Source: Salvelinus alpinus
Taxonomy: Eukaryota > Chordata > Actinopteri > Salmoniformes > Salmonidae
Assembly: GCF_045679555.1 (NCBI RefSeq)
Contig: NC_092122.1
Location: forward strand, 10,341,543-10,405,542
Direction of reading: 5' to 3'
DNA length: 64,000 nucleotides
Shown here: in pieces, positions 10,686 through 26,950 of the stretch
Layout: every line of letters starts with the position of its first letter
Numbering within the stretch: the first letter of the stretch is position 1
Program-made: the position numbers and the translations under genes
The notes under the pieces: model-generated
Databases searched by the model: none
Told to the model about the DNA's origin: nothing
What the model saw: only the letters and a program-made list of their open reading frames with translations

Positions 10686-13600
10686 TACATGCTCTTCTTT
10701 ATTAGCAGAAGAACAGTGCACACACACATACAGGTGTTAACAGGAAAGCAGGCCGGGGTACAGTTTGATACAGCATTACAGTGATTAAACAACATCTCCA
10801 CTAATTTCAACTACCATTAATGTCACATTAGTCACACACTCAGTCATTCACTTTATCACACACACAAGATTGCATGATTGTGCCTCGTCTGAGTGTTGCC
10901 TAACCTTAGTCATAGTAGAAGCTGATTGGTAAGGCCGGTCCAACAGCTCTTACAACAACACAACTGTTTGTCAGCAAGCTTATTAGCATAGTCATTGATT
11001 AGCTACAGTATCTCCAGCACTGCCTCATCAAAACGACAAGAACTTGTGAGGGAGGGGATGGAAAAAGAGAGGGAGAGAGGCATTGTAGACTCTAGAGAGG
11101 GGGAGAGAGGAGGGCTTGGGTGTAGTAGGATGCTGACATGAGTGTTTTGTACCCGCAGCTCCAACAAAAGCCCCAATTAATAACAAACAGAGACCTGTTG
11201 CTCTGACGTAGCTAATAACCGCTGGCAATTATGCTAACAATGCCATTATGGAGATGTTTAGGAGCTGCCGTTTTAATTCCCCTCTCTGTAGTTCCATTGT
11301 ACCTGAGCACACAGTGTGTTAAGAGGAAGGAAGAGGAGGGGGGAGGGATGCAGCTAGGATTGACTTTGAAATTGGATGTCTGTACATGTCCTGAGGACAT
11401 TGGGAAATGCCTTCAAAACTGGCCACTAGGGGCAACAGTGAGCGCTATTACCATGAAGTAGGCTTGGGTTTTGCTAGGGAGCTGTGGATGGCAATGCCAT
11501 GACTCTGGATCCGAAGGTCGCGTGTTCAATCCAAGTGGCAAACACTCGTTTTCACATTATATAGATTTAACCTTATGCCAAACCTTAACCGAACAATTCA
11601 GAATGAATGCCTAAACTTAATGTTTTGACCCTATCCCAAACCCTAGCCCTTGACTTTTTGGAACCACTTCGGAATTTGACATTTGGAGCACTGTCAGAAT
11701 CTGAAGTCAAATTGGTAAAACCGTGAGATCTTGATGTGATTCTCAGTCTGCCTTCATGCACACACACACACACTGATGTCTGTGATATGGGAACATGAGA
11801 CGTCAATGTAATAAGTACATAAGGCAGTCTTGCATTGAGTCCTGTCTTTCTGGGTACACTGCATTTCCGTGTCTGTGTGTAGTCTCAGTGTCTGGCTTCA
11901 AGCTAATCAAAAGGACAGGCAGTGGGGGAAATGTGATCAGTGGCACACATCAAACACCAGGCATGATGAGTGCTCCTCAGACACAGGGACACACGCGCAC
12001 GGCACTGGGTGGCGTTACCTACTAGACGAGCGACCGTTATCCCACCTCCACACTTCACTCTCTCATATAGAGTGGTTTTGGAGCTACAAGGGCATGTATC
12101 AGGGTAGAGTCTTCTTATCTACACCCGCTCTCTCACCCCCAACTCTCCCTCGCTCACTCCCTAAGGCAGGGCTCTCTTACAGACATGGATAGGCAGTTTT
12201 ATAATGGTGTTAAAACTGTAAAAGCTAGTTATAGAGTCTGGCTCTGGGATCTGAGCTGACTCTAGAACACCATTCTGACAGGAGGAGGTAGAGAAAGAGA
12301 GAGCGAGATATGGAGGGAGGGGGGAGATGGAAAGAGAGCTCTTAGGGATTGAGGGACGGAGAACAGTGCATGGAAAATTCTGGATGAGGATACCTACTGA
12401 ATAGTGCGTGTGTGCGTGCATGTGTACATTACTGCAACCATGGTGGTGACCAAGACTGCATTATGTGCACGTGCGTGTGTGATAGCAGTGGTTGCTGGCT
12501 GGCCAGACAGAGCCAGTCTGAGCGCAGCCTTGAGTACCGTTTAAGGACAACACTAGCCAAGCTATAACAAACACACACACACTAACAGATCATGAATCGA
12601 GATGCAGTGCAACACAGCAAGGGCTTTGAAATTCTTTAAAATGTGACTCACAGACACACACTGCTTCTGAAGATAAATAAGGTAATGGACCTGAGGTAAG
12701 TGTCACCTATAAAACAGAAAAAGGTGTGTGTATATAGTGTGTGTACTGTGAGTATGTTTATAGAGGTTCTACACATGTGTGTGCTTTCATGCATATGTGC
12801 CTTTCTGCTTGTGTGTGCTTAAATTGCCTGCCTGGAAGACAAATTGTCCTACTATATACGCCAAACGTTATTTAGACTTTGGTCTGTCTGGAGATGAGAT
12901 ATTATTCCAACGTGCATCTTTCTCCATATGAGTTTGCCAATGCACTGATTCCATTACCTCCACTTACTACTGGACTGGATATACCGTTCTTTAATTACCA
13001 CGACAATGGCTGATTTCCTCAGATATATATTTTTTTACAATTTGCACATAAACACACATATACGTTACACACACACACAATTGCTTTCCCACAGTAAGGT
13101 GTGACAGTGTTGACTCGGGGGAGAGAGAGGATCATTGTAATGAGAACTGGAGAGAAACTGTAGCTGCTACCTAACTATAGCACTGGAGAGAGAGCGAGAG
13201 AGAGAATGAGAGAGAGAGCAGGACGGAGAAAACAGAAGATGATAGGAAAGAGAAGAAGGATGTTAGAGATGCTTTAGCTAAAGACTTAAAGCTGGCAGGG
13301 TTAGGGGTCAGAGGTAAGAAGACGCAAAAGGTTTTGTTGTTTGGATGAGACATTTCCTCCCACCAATCTGAAGGTTTACCATCAGCCATGCTATTGTGAC
13401 AGAGACACTTGGCAACAATAGAGAATGACAAGAGAAATCTATTTTACATCCTCATATCCCTCAACTCACCCTCTCTAGGCCTATATTATCCTCCTCTCCT
13501 TCACTTATTATCCTTCCCTTAAATCCCGCCCTCTCGTCAGTTGGGGTGATAGGATTGGCCCTCAGAGAGCAGGAAGTGGAGGTGAGAGGAACACACCGTT

Positions 13601-13738
13601 GATAAGTTGAGAAAGGGCAGGGAGCAACAGGATCCATGGTAACAGCAGTCAGGTCCCATCCCATCAAGGCTATAGCGTTTAACCCCATGTAACTTAGGGA
13701 AGGTTCCTTGGCTCAAAGCCATCAATTCATAGCCTGTA
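10686..13738. other. No gene seen; CA/GA-rich sequence
   Basis: Contains scattered (CA)n tracts, GA-rich tracts near 11055-11110, 12285-12330 and 13180-13250, and degenerate aaccttaacc-like sequence near 11570-11650. No protein family features were seen in any frame. Confidence 0.45.
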
Positions 13739-14637
13739 GATGCACTAAATGAACAAAAGTATGTGGACACAGGCTGGTCGAACATCTTTGCCCAAAATTA
13801 TGGGCATTAATATGGAGATGGTCCTCCCTTTGCTGCAATAACAGGCTCCACTCTTCTGGTAAGACTTTCCACCAGATGTTAAAACATTGATGCTGGGCCT
13901 TCCATTCAGCCACAAGAGCATTAGTGAGGTCGGGCACTGATGTTGGGCGATTAGGCCTGGCTCGCAGTCGGCGTTCCAATTCACCCCAACGGTGTTCGAT
14001 GGGGTTGAGGTCAGGGCTTTGTGTAGGCCAGTCAAGTTCTTCCACACCAATCTCGACAAACCATTTCTGTATGGACCTCGCTTTGTGCATGGGGGCATTG
14101 TCATGCTGAAACAGGAAAGGGCCTTCCCCAAGCTGTTGCCACAAAGTTGGAAGCACAGACTCGTCTAGAATGTCATTGTATGCTGTAGCATTAAGATTTC
14201 CCTTCACTGGAACTAAGGGGCCTAGCCGAACCATGAAAAACAGCCCCAGACCATTATTCCTCCTATGTATTGGGGCAGGTAGCGTTCTCCTGGCATCCGC
14301 CAAACCCAGATTCGTCTGTCGGACTGCCAGATGGTGAAGCGTGATTCATCACTCCAGAGAACGCGTTTCCACTGCACCAGAGTCCAATGGTGGAAAGCTT
14401 TACATCACTCCAGCCGACGCTGCATTGCGCATGGTGATCTTATGCTTGTGTGCTGTTCGACCATGGAAACCCATTTTATAAAGCTCCCGACGAACAGTTC
14501 TTGTGCTGACGTTGCTTCCAGAGATTGCATGGCTGTGTGCTTGATTTCATACACTTGTTCGCAACAGGTGTGGCTGAAATAGCTGAATCCACTAATTTGA
14601 AGGCATGTCCACATACTTTTGTATATATAGTGCATCT
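13739..14637 (-). mobile_element. Tc1-like transposon, internally deleted, pseudogenised
   Basis: Inverted ends: aacaaaagtatgtggacac at the left (near 13750) and gtccacatacttttgtatat at the right (near 14608). The minus strand encodes the C-terminal half of a Tc1-like transposase at 13722-14303: FLFQHDNAPMHKARS holds the second catalytic Asp and [17 protein letters not shown] the third acidic residue. Frames 14303-13722 and 14131-13745 overlap, showing a frameshift. The N-terminal half is reduced to fragments, so the element cannot move by itself. Confidence 0.88.
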
Positions 14638-14681
14638 GGAGTCCCACCAATGCTGTTAACCATTTGAGGAGTTTTTATATA

Positions 14682-15013
14682 CAGTACCAAAAGTCAAAAG
14701 TTTGGACACATACTCATTCAAGGGTTTTCTTTATTTTTACTACATTGTAGAATAATAGTGAAGACATCAAAACTATGAAATAACACATATGGAATCATGA
14801 AGTCTCCAAAAAAGTGAGATTTCTTTTGTTGAGATTTTTCTAAGTACCCACCCTTTTCTTGATGACAGCTTTGCACGCTAAAATATTGGTTACTACATGA
14901 TTCCATGTGTTATTTCATAGTTTTGATGTCTTCACTAATATTCTACATAAAAAATAGTAAAAATAAAGAAAAACCCTGGAATGAGTAGGTGTCCTAACTT
15001 TTGACTGGTACTG
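14682..15013. mobile_element. Non-autonomous Tc1-like MITE (332 bp)
   Basis: Begins cagtaccaaaagtcaaaag and ends cttttgactggtactg, flanked by TA on both sides. Much of the element is an inverted repeat (aactatgaaataacacat near 14772 matches near 14907-14925). No coding content. Confidence 0.88.
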
Positions 15014-16271
15014 TATGTTGTTATACATTCTAACCAGCTGAGCTGGTTACAAATACACACATACATAAATATTAATGTACATACACACACCTGCATGCAG
15101 GTACTTTCTCCCCTTAGCTCCTCTCCCTCTCTTTTCCCTACTTTAACAGCCATTGTCCTTTCTCAAACTTCTGATGGTATGGGACAAATTTATCATGTTA
15201 CAGGTATGGTCCCAATATCCATACAGGATCCTCCTCTAACAAGCCTCTGATAGGCTGTGTGTGAGGAGAGCCTGGGCAATAGAGGACCTGTTAATATGCT
15301 GTGGGAGATCCCACAGGCAGTCTGACTCCCGCCTTGCTTATCTCACTGATACGCTGACAGCTTAAAACAGAGATATGAGTATTATTAGGTTTGCTTTATT
15401 TGATATGGTGGGGACTGGTGATGCAATCTTCTGTAAATGCCATGGGATTGCCATGTAAGAATGTGGTGCGTGTGTGTGTGTGTGTGTGTGTGTAATCTAG
15501 CGATCTTTCTATATACACCGCACCACCACTTAAACCTCTCCTAGTGAAATGTCTGTTACGGAGGTCTTTTTCTTTTGTGTTCGCAACAAGACTGTTCCCA
15601 CACCCTGTATGGCCCTGAAAACTGGGCTGCTTTAGAAGGGTGGGCTTCAGTAATGCCGCAGCATTAAAACACATCCCAGAAGACACAGAGGAACCACTTA
15701 ACATGTAGCTTCATGTCATGCTCCAGATCTGACGCGGCCGTGACATTAATTTGGTGGCCAATTAGAGTTTCTCCCCGCAGAGCTTCTCTCACGTGTCTCA
15801 TCAGTCTCCGATTGCAGAGCACGAGCAGCAGATGACACTGGAGACGCTAACATGGAGTTGAGGTAGTGTGTGAAATCTACAAGCACACACCCTCACACAA
15901 ACATGCTCTGTGCCTGACCAACTATGAAACAGAGTCGTATAGGAACTAAGCCATGAGGTGTATGTAACCAAAGTCATTCGGTATGACTGGTCTATACAAA
16001 TCTACACAGAATCATCGTGACTAATCTGTATAGGCCTAGCTGGATTAAACCAGCTACTATCAAAAACAACAGAGTGAGTAAGACTTAGGTCTCCCTCACC
16101 TGATACCAATCCCATTCCCACCCAATGGCCGTTTGGAGTCTCTAAATAGGGCTCTGATCCGATAATGGACTGATGTTGATGATCATTAATACTCAATAGT
16201 CTGTACATTCACACGTCATGGAATCTCCCCAAGGGGGAGTGTTGTACACATGTATTGATGCGCACACCTTT
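15014..16271. other. No gene seen
   Basis: Only a (GT)n tract at about 15466-15492 and short anonymous sequence. Nothing else is supported. Confidence 0.45.
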
Positions 16272-17215
16272 ATGGTGTTTTCACACATTGTCCGTTTCAG
16301 CCAATTGTGGTGAACTCAGTGCGGCTCGCTTAATTTTTTGAGCAGAGTAAACACTCAAAAGGAACTGACAACCCTCAAAAGAGCCCCTGAATGAACTGAG
16401 AACATCTCGCGTGGTGGTCTGAGTTCGGTGTGGTGCGCTTGAATTCAGTGGTCCGGTTCCCTTTTTTAGGGCAATGTGAACACAAAGCTCCCCATGGTCG
16501 CTTGTCATTATTCCAGCACCCAACACTAGACTACTGCAACACCGTTTCCCCTGCCAAAACCCCTCCACATTGGTGCCATAAAAGAGAGATGATGTGGCAG
16601 TTGGTGGACAAAACGTGTGCCGTCTTTTGATATCGATTAGTGATTGTCAAGGATGCACAGAAATTCCAAAATAGGTGTGGAGTTTTGTACTGACACAATG
16701 TTCTGATTATTGGTTTGCAATATGTGATCTATAGGCTAAGAAAGCTTCATAAGCTGTTTATTCGATTGTGGGGTTTGAATAGTGAGAAGACAACAACATA
16801 TGATGAGAATCACAAAAAAATCTTGATTTTGTACCCTATCCGGGATTCTTTAAACATTCCAACTGACGTTACCCCATTAAAATTGACATTTAAAATGGTT
16901 AAGGGTTAAGGTTAGGTAAGGGTTAAGATTAGGGTATGGGTTAAGGTTAGGATTTAGGTTAGGGATGTCCCAAGAATCCCAGATTGCATTAACCACAAAA
17001 TCAATGCTTCCTCTTAAAAGGGGCAGTAGCCTACAATAGGTGTACAATTTTCAATTACAGCATTATTTCATTTACAGTATTCTATTTATTGGTTTTACTA
17101 ATAATATTTACATGTTAATATTCTCATCTTCTAACTAAGTACCCTGAGTCAATCATCTTCACTACGGCCGTGTATTTATCCTGCACCTCCTACAACACGT
17201 TAGCCTAAATACATA

Positions 17216-18502
<1,287 letters not shown>

Positions 18503-18517
18503 TAGCTGTCCGATAAC

Positions 18518-19189
18518 CAGTGTTGGGGAAGCTACTCTGAAAATATTTTATTAACTAGGCAAGTCAGTTAAGAACAAATTCTTAGTTACAATGACGGCCT
18601 ACCCCGGCCAAACTCAAAGAACGCTGGGTCAATTGCGCGCCACCCTATGGGACTCCCAATTACAGACGGTTGTGATACAGCCCGGAATCGAACCAGGGTC
18701 TGTTGTGATGCCTCTAGCACTGAGAAGCAGTGCCTTAGACCGCTGTGCCCTAAGTATATATACAGTAGTTTACCAAGCTACCAATTACTTCACACTGGAA
18801 GAAGTTAAACTACACTGAAGCTACTCTTAATAAATATAGTAGTTCACTACATTCAAACTACTACGTGAAAAATTATTCTATCTAAATATGAAATGCCAGA
18901 CTACAAAATACAAGAACAGATCACCCTGGAGTCAGATGTTAACAGAATGTGTAATTTAGCCCATTAAAACAAAGAAAGGAAATTCAAACCAACACATTTT
19001 TTATTTTGGAAAACAAACAAAAAAGTGTGTAGTTCCAGTAGTTAGCTACACTGTTACATGGCAAAAAAATAAGTAATTAACTACTGAAAACATTATCAAG
19101 ATCTGAATTTAGTTATACTCCCACCAAGCTACTGTAAAATGTAGTTACATTTCTAGTTGAACTACCTGTACTTCACTAACCCAACACTG
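18518..19189. mobile_element. hAT-like non-autonomous element
   Basis: Left end cagtgttggggaagctactc and right end cttcactaacccaacactg form inverted termini of the hAT type. The interior is AT-rich with repeated gctac/gtagtt motifs and no coding sequence. An HpaI-type SINE is inserted near the left end. An 8-bp target duplication is not clear. Confidence 0.65.
18546..18752 (-). mobile_element. HpaI-type tRNA-derived SINE
   Basis: The reverse complement reads from a tRNA-like head with a B-box-like ggttcgattcc motif to the conserved tail aacaaattcttagttac / ttaactaggcaagtcagtta. It is one of three copies in the window. It is not a functional tRNA gene. Confidence 0.9.
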
Positions 19190-19391
19190 CTGATCTCATG
19201 GAATGGCTTGTCCTTGTTTCCTTTCTAAACATAGCAATGTGAATGCAAAGAAGACTAGGACCACAAAATAGGTGAAGTGAACTGGCAAAATAGTTGAGTC
19301 CTCATTCAAAGGCAAGGGTAGTACGAATACAAAGACAACAGTTGCTTTTCTTTTGCTTTTTTTACTCCAGTTCACTCTAAAGAGGACTGAG

Positions 19392-19865
19392 GGCCTCCAG
19401 GGTGGCGCAGTGGTCTAGGGCGCTGCATCGCAGTGGTAACTGCGCCACCAGAGTCTCTGGGTTCGTGCCCAGGCTCTGTCGACCGGGAGGTCCGTGGGGC
19501 GACGCACAATTGGCATAGCGTCGTCCGGGTTAGGGAGGGTTTGGCCGGTAGGGATATCCTTGTCTCATCGCGCTCCAGCGACTCCTGTGGCGGGCCGGGC
19601 GCAGTGCGCGCTAACCAAGGGGGCCAGGTACACGGTGTTTCCTCCGACACATTGGTGCGGCTGGCTTCCGGGTTGGAGGCGCGCTGTGTTAAGAAGCAGT
19701 GCGGCTTGGTTGGGTTGTGCTTCGGAGGACGCATGGCTTTCGACCTTCGTCTCTCCCGAGCCTGTACGGGAGTTGTAGCGATGAGATAAGATAGTAATTA
19801 CTAGCGATTGGATACCACGAAAATTGGGGAGAAAATGGGATACATTTTTTTTTTTTATAAATAAT
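19392..19865 (+). mobile_element. Long tRNA-derived SINE with target-site duplication
   Basis: Starts ggcctccagggtggcgcagt, a tRNA-like A-box region, and ends gaaaattggggagaaaatgg plus an A/T-rich tail. It is flanked by the 9-bp direct repeat aggactgag at 19383-19391 and 19866-19874, which fixes both boundaries. ORFs through its GC-rich body are not genes. The family name is not assigned. Confidence 0.88.
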
Positions 19866-19912
19866 AGGACTGAGATCAGTTATTTTAAAGAGGACTATGT
19901 GAAAACACCCTT

Positions 19913-21230
19913 AAGTTTACTAGAGCACTTCTGAACATGGTCGTATATGTCTTGATAATACAAACAAGTGTGTATTCGAGTCTGGATACACTCCCGCTCA
20001 AAAAGGTTGGATCGGTTTTGCCATCTGGAAAGATGACATTTTAATTTTATAGATAAAAAAAAAAAAGGAATTACAAAAATATGGTGAGGAAAAGGTTACT
20101 TATATTTTACCCATTGCTGTAGCCGACCACTGTTTTGGATGGATGTTTCTCAGGCCCTCTCTATACAGTGTGTGTGTGTGTCATCTAGATCAGAATGAGC
20201 TCACTGTGGTATAACAATACTGTCAAGGCAAATTAAGATGAGTCCACTCAGACTTAATCTAGGGTTGAATCCCAGGAACTAAATGAGGCCACGCACCGGG
20301 AGTCACAAATAACAAGAACAACGAGCAAAAATAACCATCACTGAAGAAAAACCTGAAGAAAAAAAGAGGGAACAGCTGATGGAACAAGGACAGATTAAAA
20401 GAGCGGAGAGATAATGATTGGGGGAAAGAGGTGAGAGCGATGGATGGATAATCCGTGTCTCTTCCTATAATGAAGATGTCCGATTACAGTCTACCCTTAA
20501 TCCATTAGGCCCAAATGCACGTGCACACACACACACTCAATGATCCCAATACAAAAATGCTGTATGTTTTCTGTACACTTGTTATACTCCTGAGACCAGT
20601 GCTAAACTATCAAGGCTGGCTTTCAAAGTTGCGTACACTTCATGAGGCAGCAAGGTCGGATAATAGGGACAGCTACGCAGAAAGAGAGAGAGGGTGGAGA
20701 TAGAGAGAGCGAGGCCGAGAGAGAGAGGGCAAGAGAGAGAGATAACTGCAGTCCCAGAAAGAGGACAATGCCAGGAGCCAGGAAGTAGAGCATTCAATTA
20801 AGGGCATCGTGGCCTAGATGGTACACACTCCCACAATGCAACTCTGCTTTGCCCTCTGTCCCTTCTCCCTCTCTTTGTCCTACTGTCTCTCAGTTCAGCA
20901 GTGAGAGGTGTGGCATACCTGAAACACACCTGTCTGCAGCATCATATGAACACCTGGGCCCCCCAGGCGCTCACAATGTTTAATAATTCAACAACAAAAT
21001 GCTGCAGAAAAACACGCACGCACACATACAGCAAAATAGGACACCAGGGACGAACACACGCACACTGACTAAGGCTACGCGCCACTTGGAAACATTACTC
21101 TGGCGCTCCGAAAGTGTTGTGTCAGCCTTCGGGTAAAGCTGGAACACAGGACACCAGGCCAGACAGAGCCCTGTGGCTCTACTATGGCCTCTATAGTGCT
21201 TAACTCCCAGCAGCTGCCTTACATGACTTA
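19913..21230. other. No gene seen
   Basis: Contains a GA-rich tract at 20686-20745 and scattered CA repeats; no coding or transposon features recognised. Confidence 0.45.
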
Positions 21231-22647
21231 CAGTCGTGGCCAAAAGTTTTGAGAATGACACAAATATTAATTTCCATAAAGTTTGCTGCTTCAGTGTCTT
21301 TAGATATTTTTGTCTGATGTGACTATGGAATACTGAAGTATAATTACAAGCGTTTCATACGTGTCAAAGGGTTTTATTGAGAATTACATGAAGTTGATGC
21401 AAAGAGTCAATATTTGCAGTGTTGACCCTTTTTTTCAAGACCTCTGCAATCCGCCCTGGCATGCTGTCAATTAACTTCTGGGCCACATCCTGAATGATGG
21501 CAGCCCATTCTTGCATAATCAATGCTTGGAGTTTGTCAGAATTTGTGGGTTTTTGTTTGTCCACAAGTTCTCAATGGGATTAAGGTCTGGGGAGTTTCCT
21601 GGCCATGGACCCAAAATATGTATGTTTTGTTCCCCGAGCCATTTAGTTATCACTTTTGCCTTATGGCAAGGTGCTCCATCATGCTGGAAAAGGCATTGTT
21701 CGTCACCAAACTGTTCCTGGATGGTTGGGAGAAGTTGCTCTCGGAGGATGTGTTGGTACCATTCTTTATTCATGGCTGTGTTCTTAGGCGAAATTGTGAG
21801 GTGCCCCAAACAATCGGAAAGGGGATTCATCAGAAAATTACTTTACCCCAGTCCTCAGCAGTCCAATCCCTGTACCTTTTGCAGAATATCAGTCTGTCCC
21901 TGATGTTTTTCCTGGAGAGAAGTGGCTTCTTTGCTGCCCTTCTTGACACCAGGCCATCCTCCAAAAGTCTTCGCCTCACTGTGCGTGCAGATGCACTCCA
22001 ACCTGCCTGCTGCCATTCCTGAGCAAGCTTTGTACTGGTGGTGCCCCGTTCCCGCAGCTGAATCAACTTTAGGAGACGGTCCTGGCGCTTGTTGGACTTT
22101 CTTGGGCACCCTGAAGCATTCTTCACAACAATTGAACCGCTCTCCTTGAAGTTCTTGATGATCTGATAAATGGTTGATTTAGGTGCAATCTTACTGGCAG
22201 CAATATCCTTGCCTGTGAAGCCCTTTTTGTGCAAAGCAATGATGACGGCACGTGTTTCCTTGCAGTTAACCATGGTTGACAGAGAAAGAACAATGATTCC
22301 AAGCACCACCCTCCATTTGAAGATTCCAGTCTGTTATTCGAACTCAATCAGCATGACAGAGTGATCTTCAGCATTGTCCTTGTCAACACTCACACCTGTG
22401 TTAACGAGAGAATCACTGACATGATGTCAGCTAGTCCTTTTGTGGCAGGGCTGAAATGTGGTGGAAATGTTTTATTGGGATTCAGTTCATTTGCATGGCA
22501 AAGAGGGACTTTGCAATTAATTGCAATTCATCTGATCACTCTTCATAACATTCTGGAGAATATGCAAATTGACATCATACAAACTGAGGCAGCAGACTTT
22601 GGGAAAATTTATATTTGTGTCATTCTCAATACTTTTGGCCACGACTG
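21231..22647 (-). mobile_element. Tc1-like transposon, full length with both ends
   Basis: Inverted ends cagtcgtggccaaaagtttt and its complement ending ggccacgactg, with TA on each side (21229-21230, 22648-22649); 1417 bp, close to family full length. The transposase is on the minus strand (separate entry). Confidence 0.94.
21519..22309 (-). pseudogene. Tc1-like transposase, frameshifted
   Basis: The N-terminal half (22309-21830) has the paired helix-turn-helix DNA-binding region: GFTGKDIAASKIAPKSTIYQ, then RTVRRRLLEDGLVSRR, leading to EDWGKVIF. The frame breaks exactly where the first catalytic Asp (SDE) should follow; the downstream sequence reads as if about two bases were lost near 21833. 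The C-terminal half (21830-21519) resumes with CLFQHDGAPCHKAKV (second Asp) and [11 protein letters not shown] (third acidic residue), with at least one more frame change between. It is otherwise well preserved, suggesting a fairly recent insertion. No active protein is expected. Confidence 0.88.
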
Positions 22648-22825
22648 TACATTAACTACTCATAGTAGCTCTATGGATCCAAGCTATAGCCTACAGAGTG
22701 GCTTGTGTGACTGATCCAATTGATAGAGAAATGTCTCCGGACTGACATTTTAAAACCGGCAGCAGCAATCAGCCCATTTGGCTTTATGGACTGAGACTAA
22801 ATTAATCTGTTTCTTCTACATTACA

Positions 22826-23580
22826 CAGAAAGCGATGCAGGTCCTAATCCAGGCACTTGTCATCTCCCGTTTGGACTACTGCGACTCACTGTTAGCTGGG
22901 CTCCCCACTTGTGCCATCAAACTCTTGCAACTTATCCAGAACACTGCAGTCCGCCTGGTGTTCAACCTTCCTAAATTCTCCCATGTTACCTCGCTCCTCC
23001 GTACACTCCACTGGCTTCCAGTAGAAGCTTGCATCTACTACAAGACCATGGTGTTTACCTATAGAGCAGCCCCTCCCTACCGTCAGGCTATGCGCAAACC
23101 CTACATCTCAATCCAAGTACTCTGTTCTGCCTCCTCTGGTCTCTTGGCCCTCCCACCTTTATGGGAGGGCAGCTCCTGCTTAACTCAGTCCAAACTCTTC
23201 TCTGTCCTGGCATCCCAACGATAGAGCCAACGTCCCCCTGAAGTTAGGACAGCAGAGTCCCTGCCCATCTTACGAAAACATCTGAAACCCTACCTCTTCA
23301 AAGAGTATCTTAAATAATCCCACAGCACCCCCCCCCATCACATCCCCTCCTCACCACTCCCCCCCACAAAAAAAATCTTGCCTTTCATGAATTAACACTG
23401 AGATTTGACTTTTTCCTCTTGCTAGCTCAGACTTTGCTGATAGGTACTTCAGAGGAAAAATGTACTTACTATGACTGAGATATGTGCTTGTCCTACCTAG
23501 CTATCTTAAGATGAATGCACCAACTGTAAGTCACTCTGGATACGAGTGTCTGCTAAATAACTCAAAATGTCAAAAGGAGT
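22826..23580 (+). mobile_element. L2-like LINE 3' fragment
   Basis: Encodes the C-terminal part of a LINE reverse transcriptase: [20 protein letters not shown] then [15 protein letters not shown], with a stop at 23222-23224 before the family end. The 3' end carries the gtaagtcactctggatacga / gtctgctaaata signature near 23538-23565. The same family occurs at 37497-38486 and, as a tail only, at 29081-29157. Confidence 0.87.
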
Positions 23581-24586
23581 CAAAAGACGTGACATTCTGC
23601 TTGACTTGAAGCACCGTCTTAAGAAGTGTTAATATTGCCTTATAAACATGCATACATCTTAGAAAAGCAGTGATAGAGCATTATGAAACTGTATAGCAAA
23701 GCAATAAGGCACAAAAGACCAACGTGACTGGTGCCATGTGAAAGGCTCTGTCCATCTTTTTACAAGGTGAATAAAAATGTTCATCTCTCATCCAATTTCT
23801 AAAGACTAGCTCATAACGTGTGTCAGAGCAACATGTTGTGGTAGCTCAGCCCCAACTCTTACCTAACCCCTATTCAATGTAACAAGTATTTCTCCTCCCA
23901 TCCTCTCCTAATCTCCTCTCTTATCTATTCCTCTCCTCTTCCAATTCCTTCTCTATCTCAACCCCTCTTTCAATTCCCTCTCCCCCTCTTAGTGTTGAAA
24001 ACAAGACTCCAATGGTCAAGAGACTGGAGCAAGATAGACTATACAGTCAATGTCTCTGACTCCCTGCTGTCTTTCTTCCCTTCCTCTCGCCATCTCTCTC
24101 TCCCCTTCTTTTTCTGCTGATAGAGAATTAAAGGGGAAAACACCAGACATCAACAGGAGGGAGGTCAAAGGCTGAGGCTGAGTACAACTCTGGTTAATGT
24201 GTTGCTATGGTGTTAACATGAAATGTCTGAGTAATATTTTTAGGGCAGAGAATTTTTTCCTGACCAAGAAAAATTCCAGGTCATACTTATAACCTGAGGC
24301 CAAGTGTGTGTGTGCCCAGATGGCCTTTTTGTGTTCCAGAGTCCGAAGCACAGAGCGCTGGCCAGAGACCAGATGGGAGGACAGATCCCCAAGCCCCGCC
24401 CCTGAGGAAATAGAGAAAGCTATCTCCACCAGGAAGGAATCTGGAGGATCAGGACCCAGTGAACAACAAAGAGGTGTGCTGGAAACCCGTCTTCAGTCCC
24501 AGTGTGGTGCGCGTGTGAAGGGGATGAACAGCACCACTGGAAATCCTTTGTAAATAACCCCAATCAGTGTCTTTGTCACACTGTGA
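23581..24586. other. No gene seen
   Basis: A pyrimidine-rich stretch (23890-24110) and anonymous sequence; no coding features. Confidence 0.45.
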
Positions 24587-24822
24587 ATTTATTTAACCTT
24601 TATTTAACTAGGCAAGTCAGTTAAGAACAAATTCTTATTTACAATGACGGCCTTCCCCGGCCAAACCCTAACCCGGGCGACACTGGGCCAATTGTGCGCC
24701 GCCCTACGGGACTCCCAATCACGTCTGGTTGTGATACAGCCCGGAATCGAACCAGGGTCTGTTGTGACGCCTCTAGCATTGAGATGCAGTGCCTTAGACC
24801 GCTGCGCCAAAATCGGGAGCCC
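24587..24822 (-). mobile_element. HpaI-type tRNA-derived SINE
   Basis: Reverse-complement copy: tail ttatttaactaggcaagtca at 24600, body gtgatacagcccggaatcga near 24732, 5' head near 24810 (gcgccaaaatcgggagccc). The ORFs it creates on both strands are artefacts. Confidence 0.92.

Positions 24823-26950
<2,128 letters not shown>

Noticed and set aside
16898-16968. Interstitial telomere-like sequence (ggttaagg / ttaggg)
   Set aside because: Too short and degenerate; such GGTTAA-rich tracts are common in salmonid DNA and no true TTAGGG array is present.
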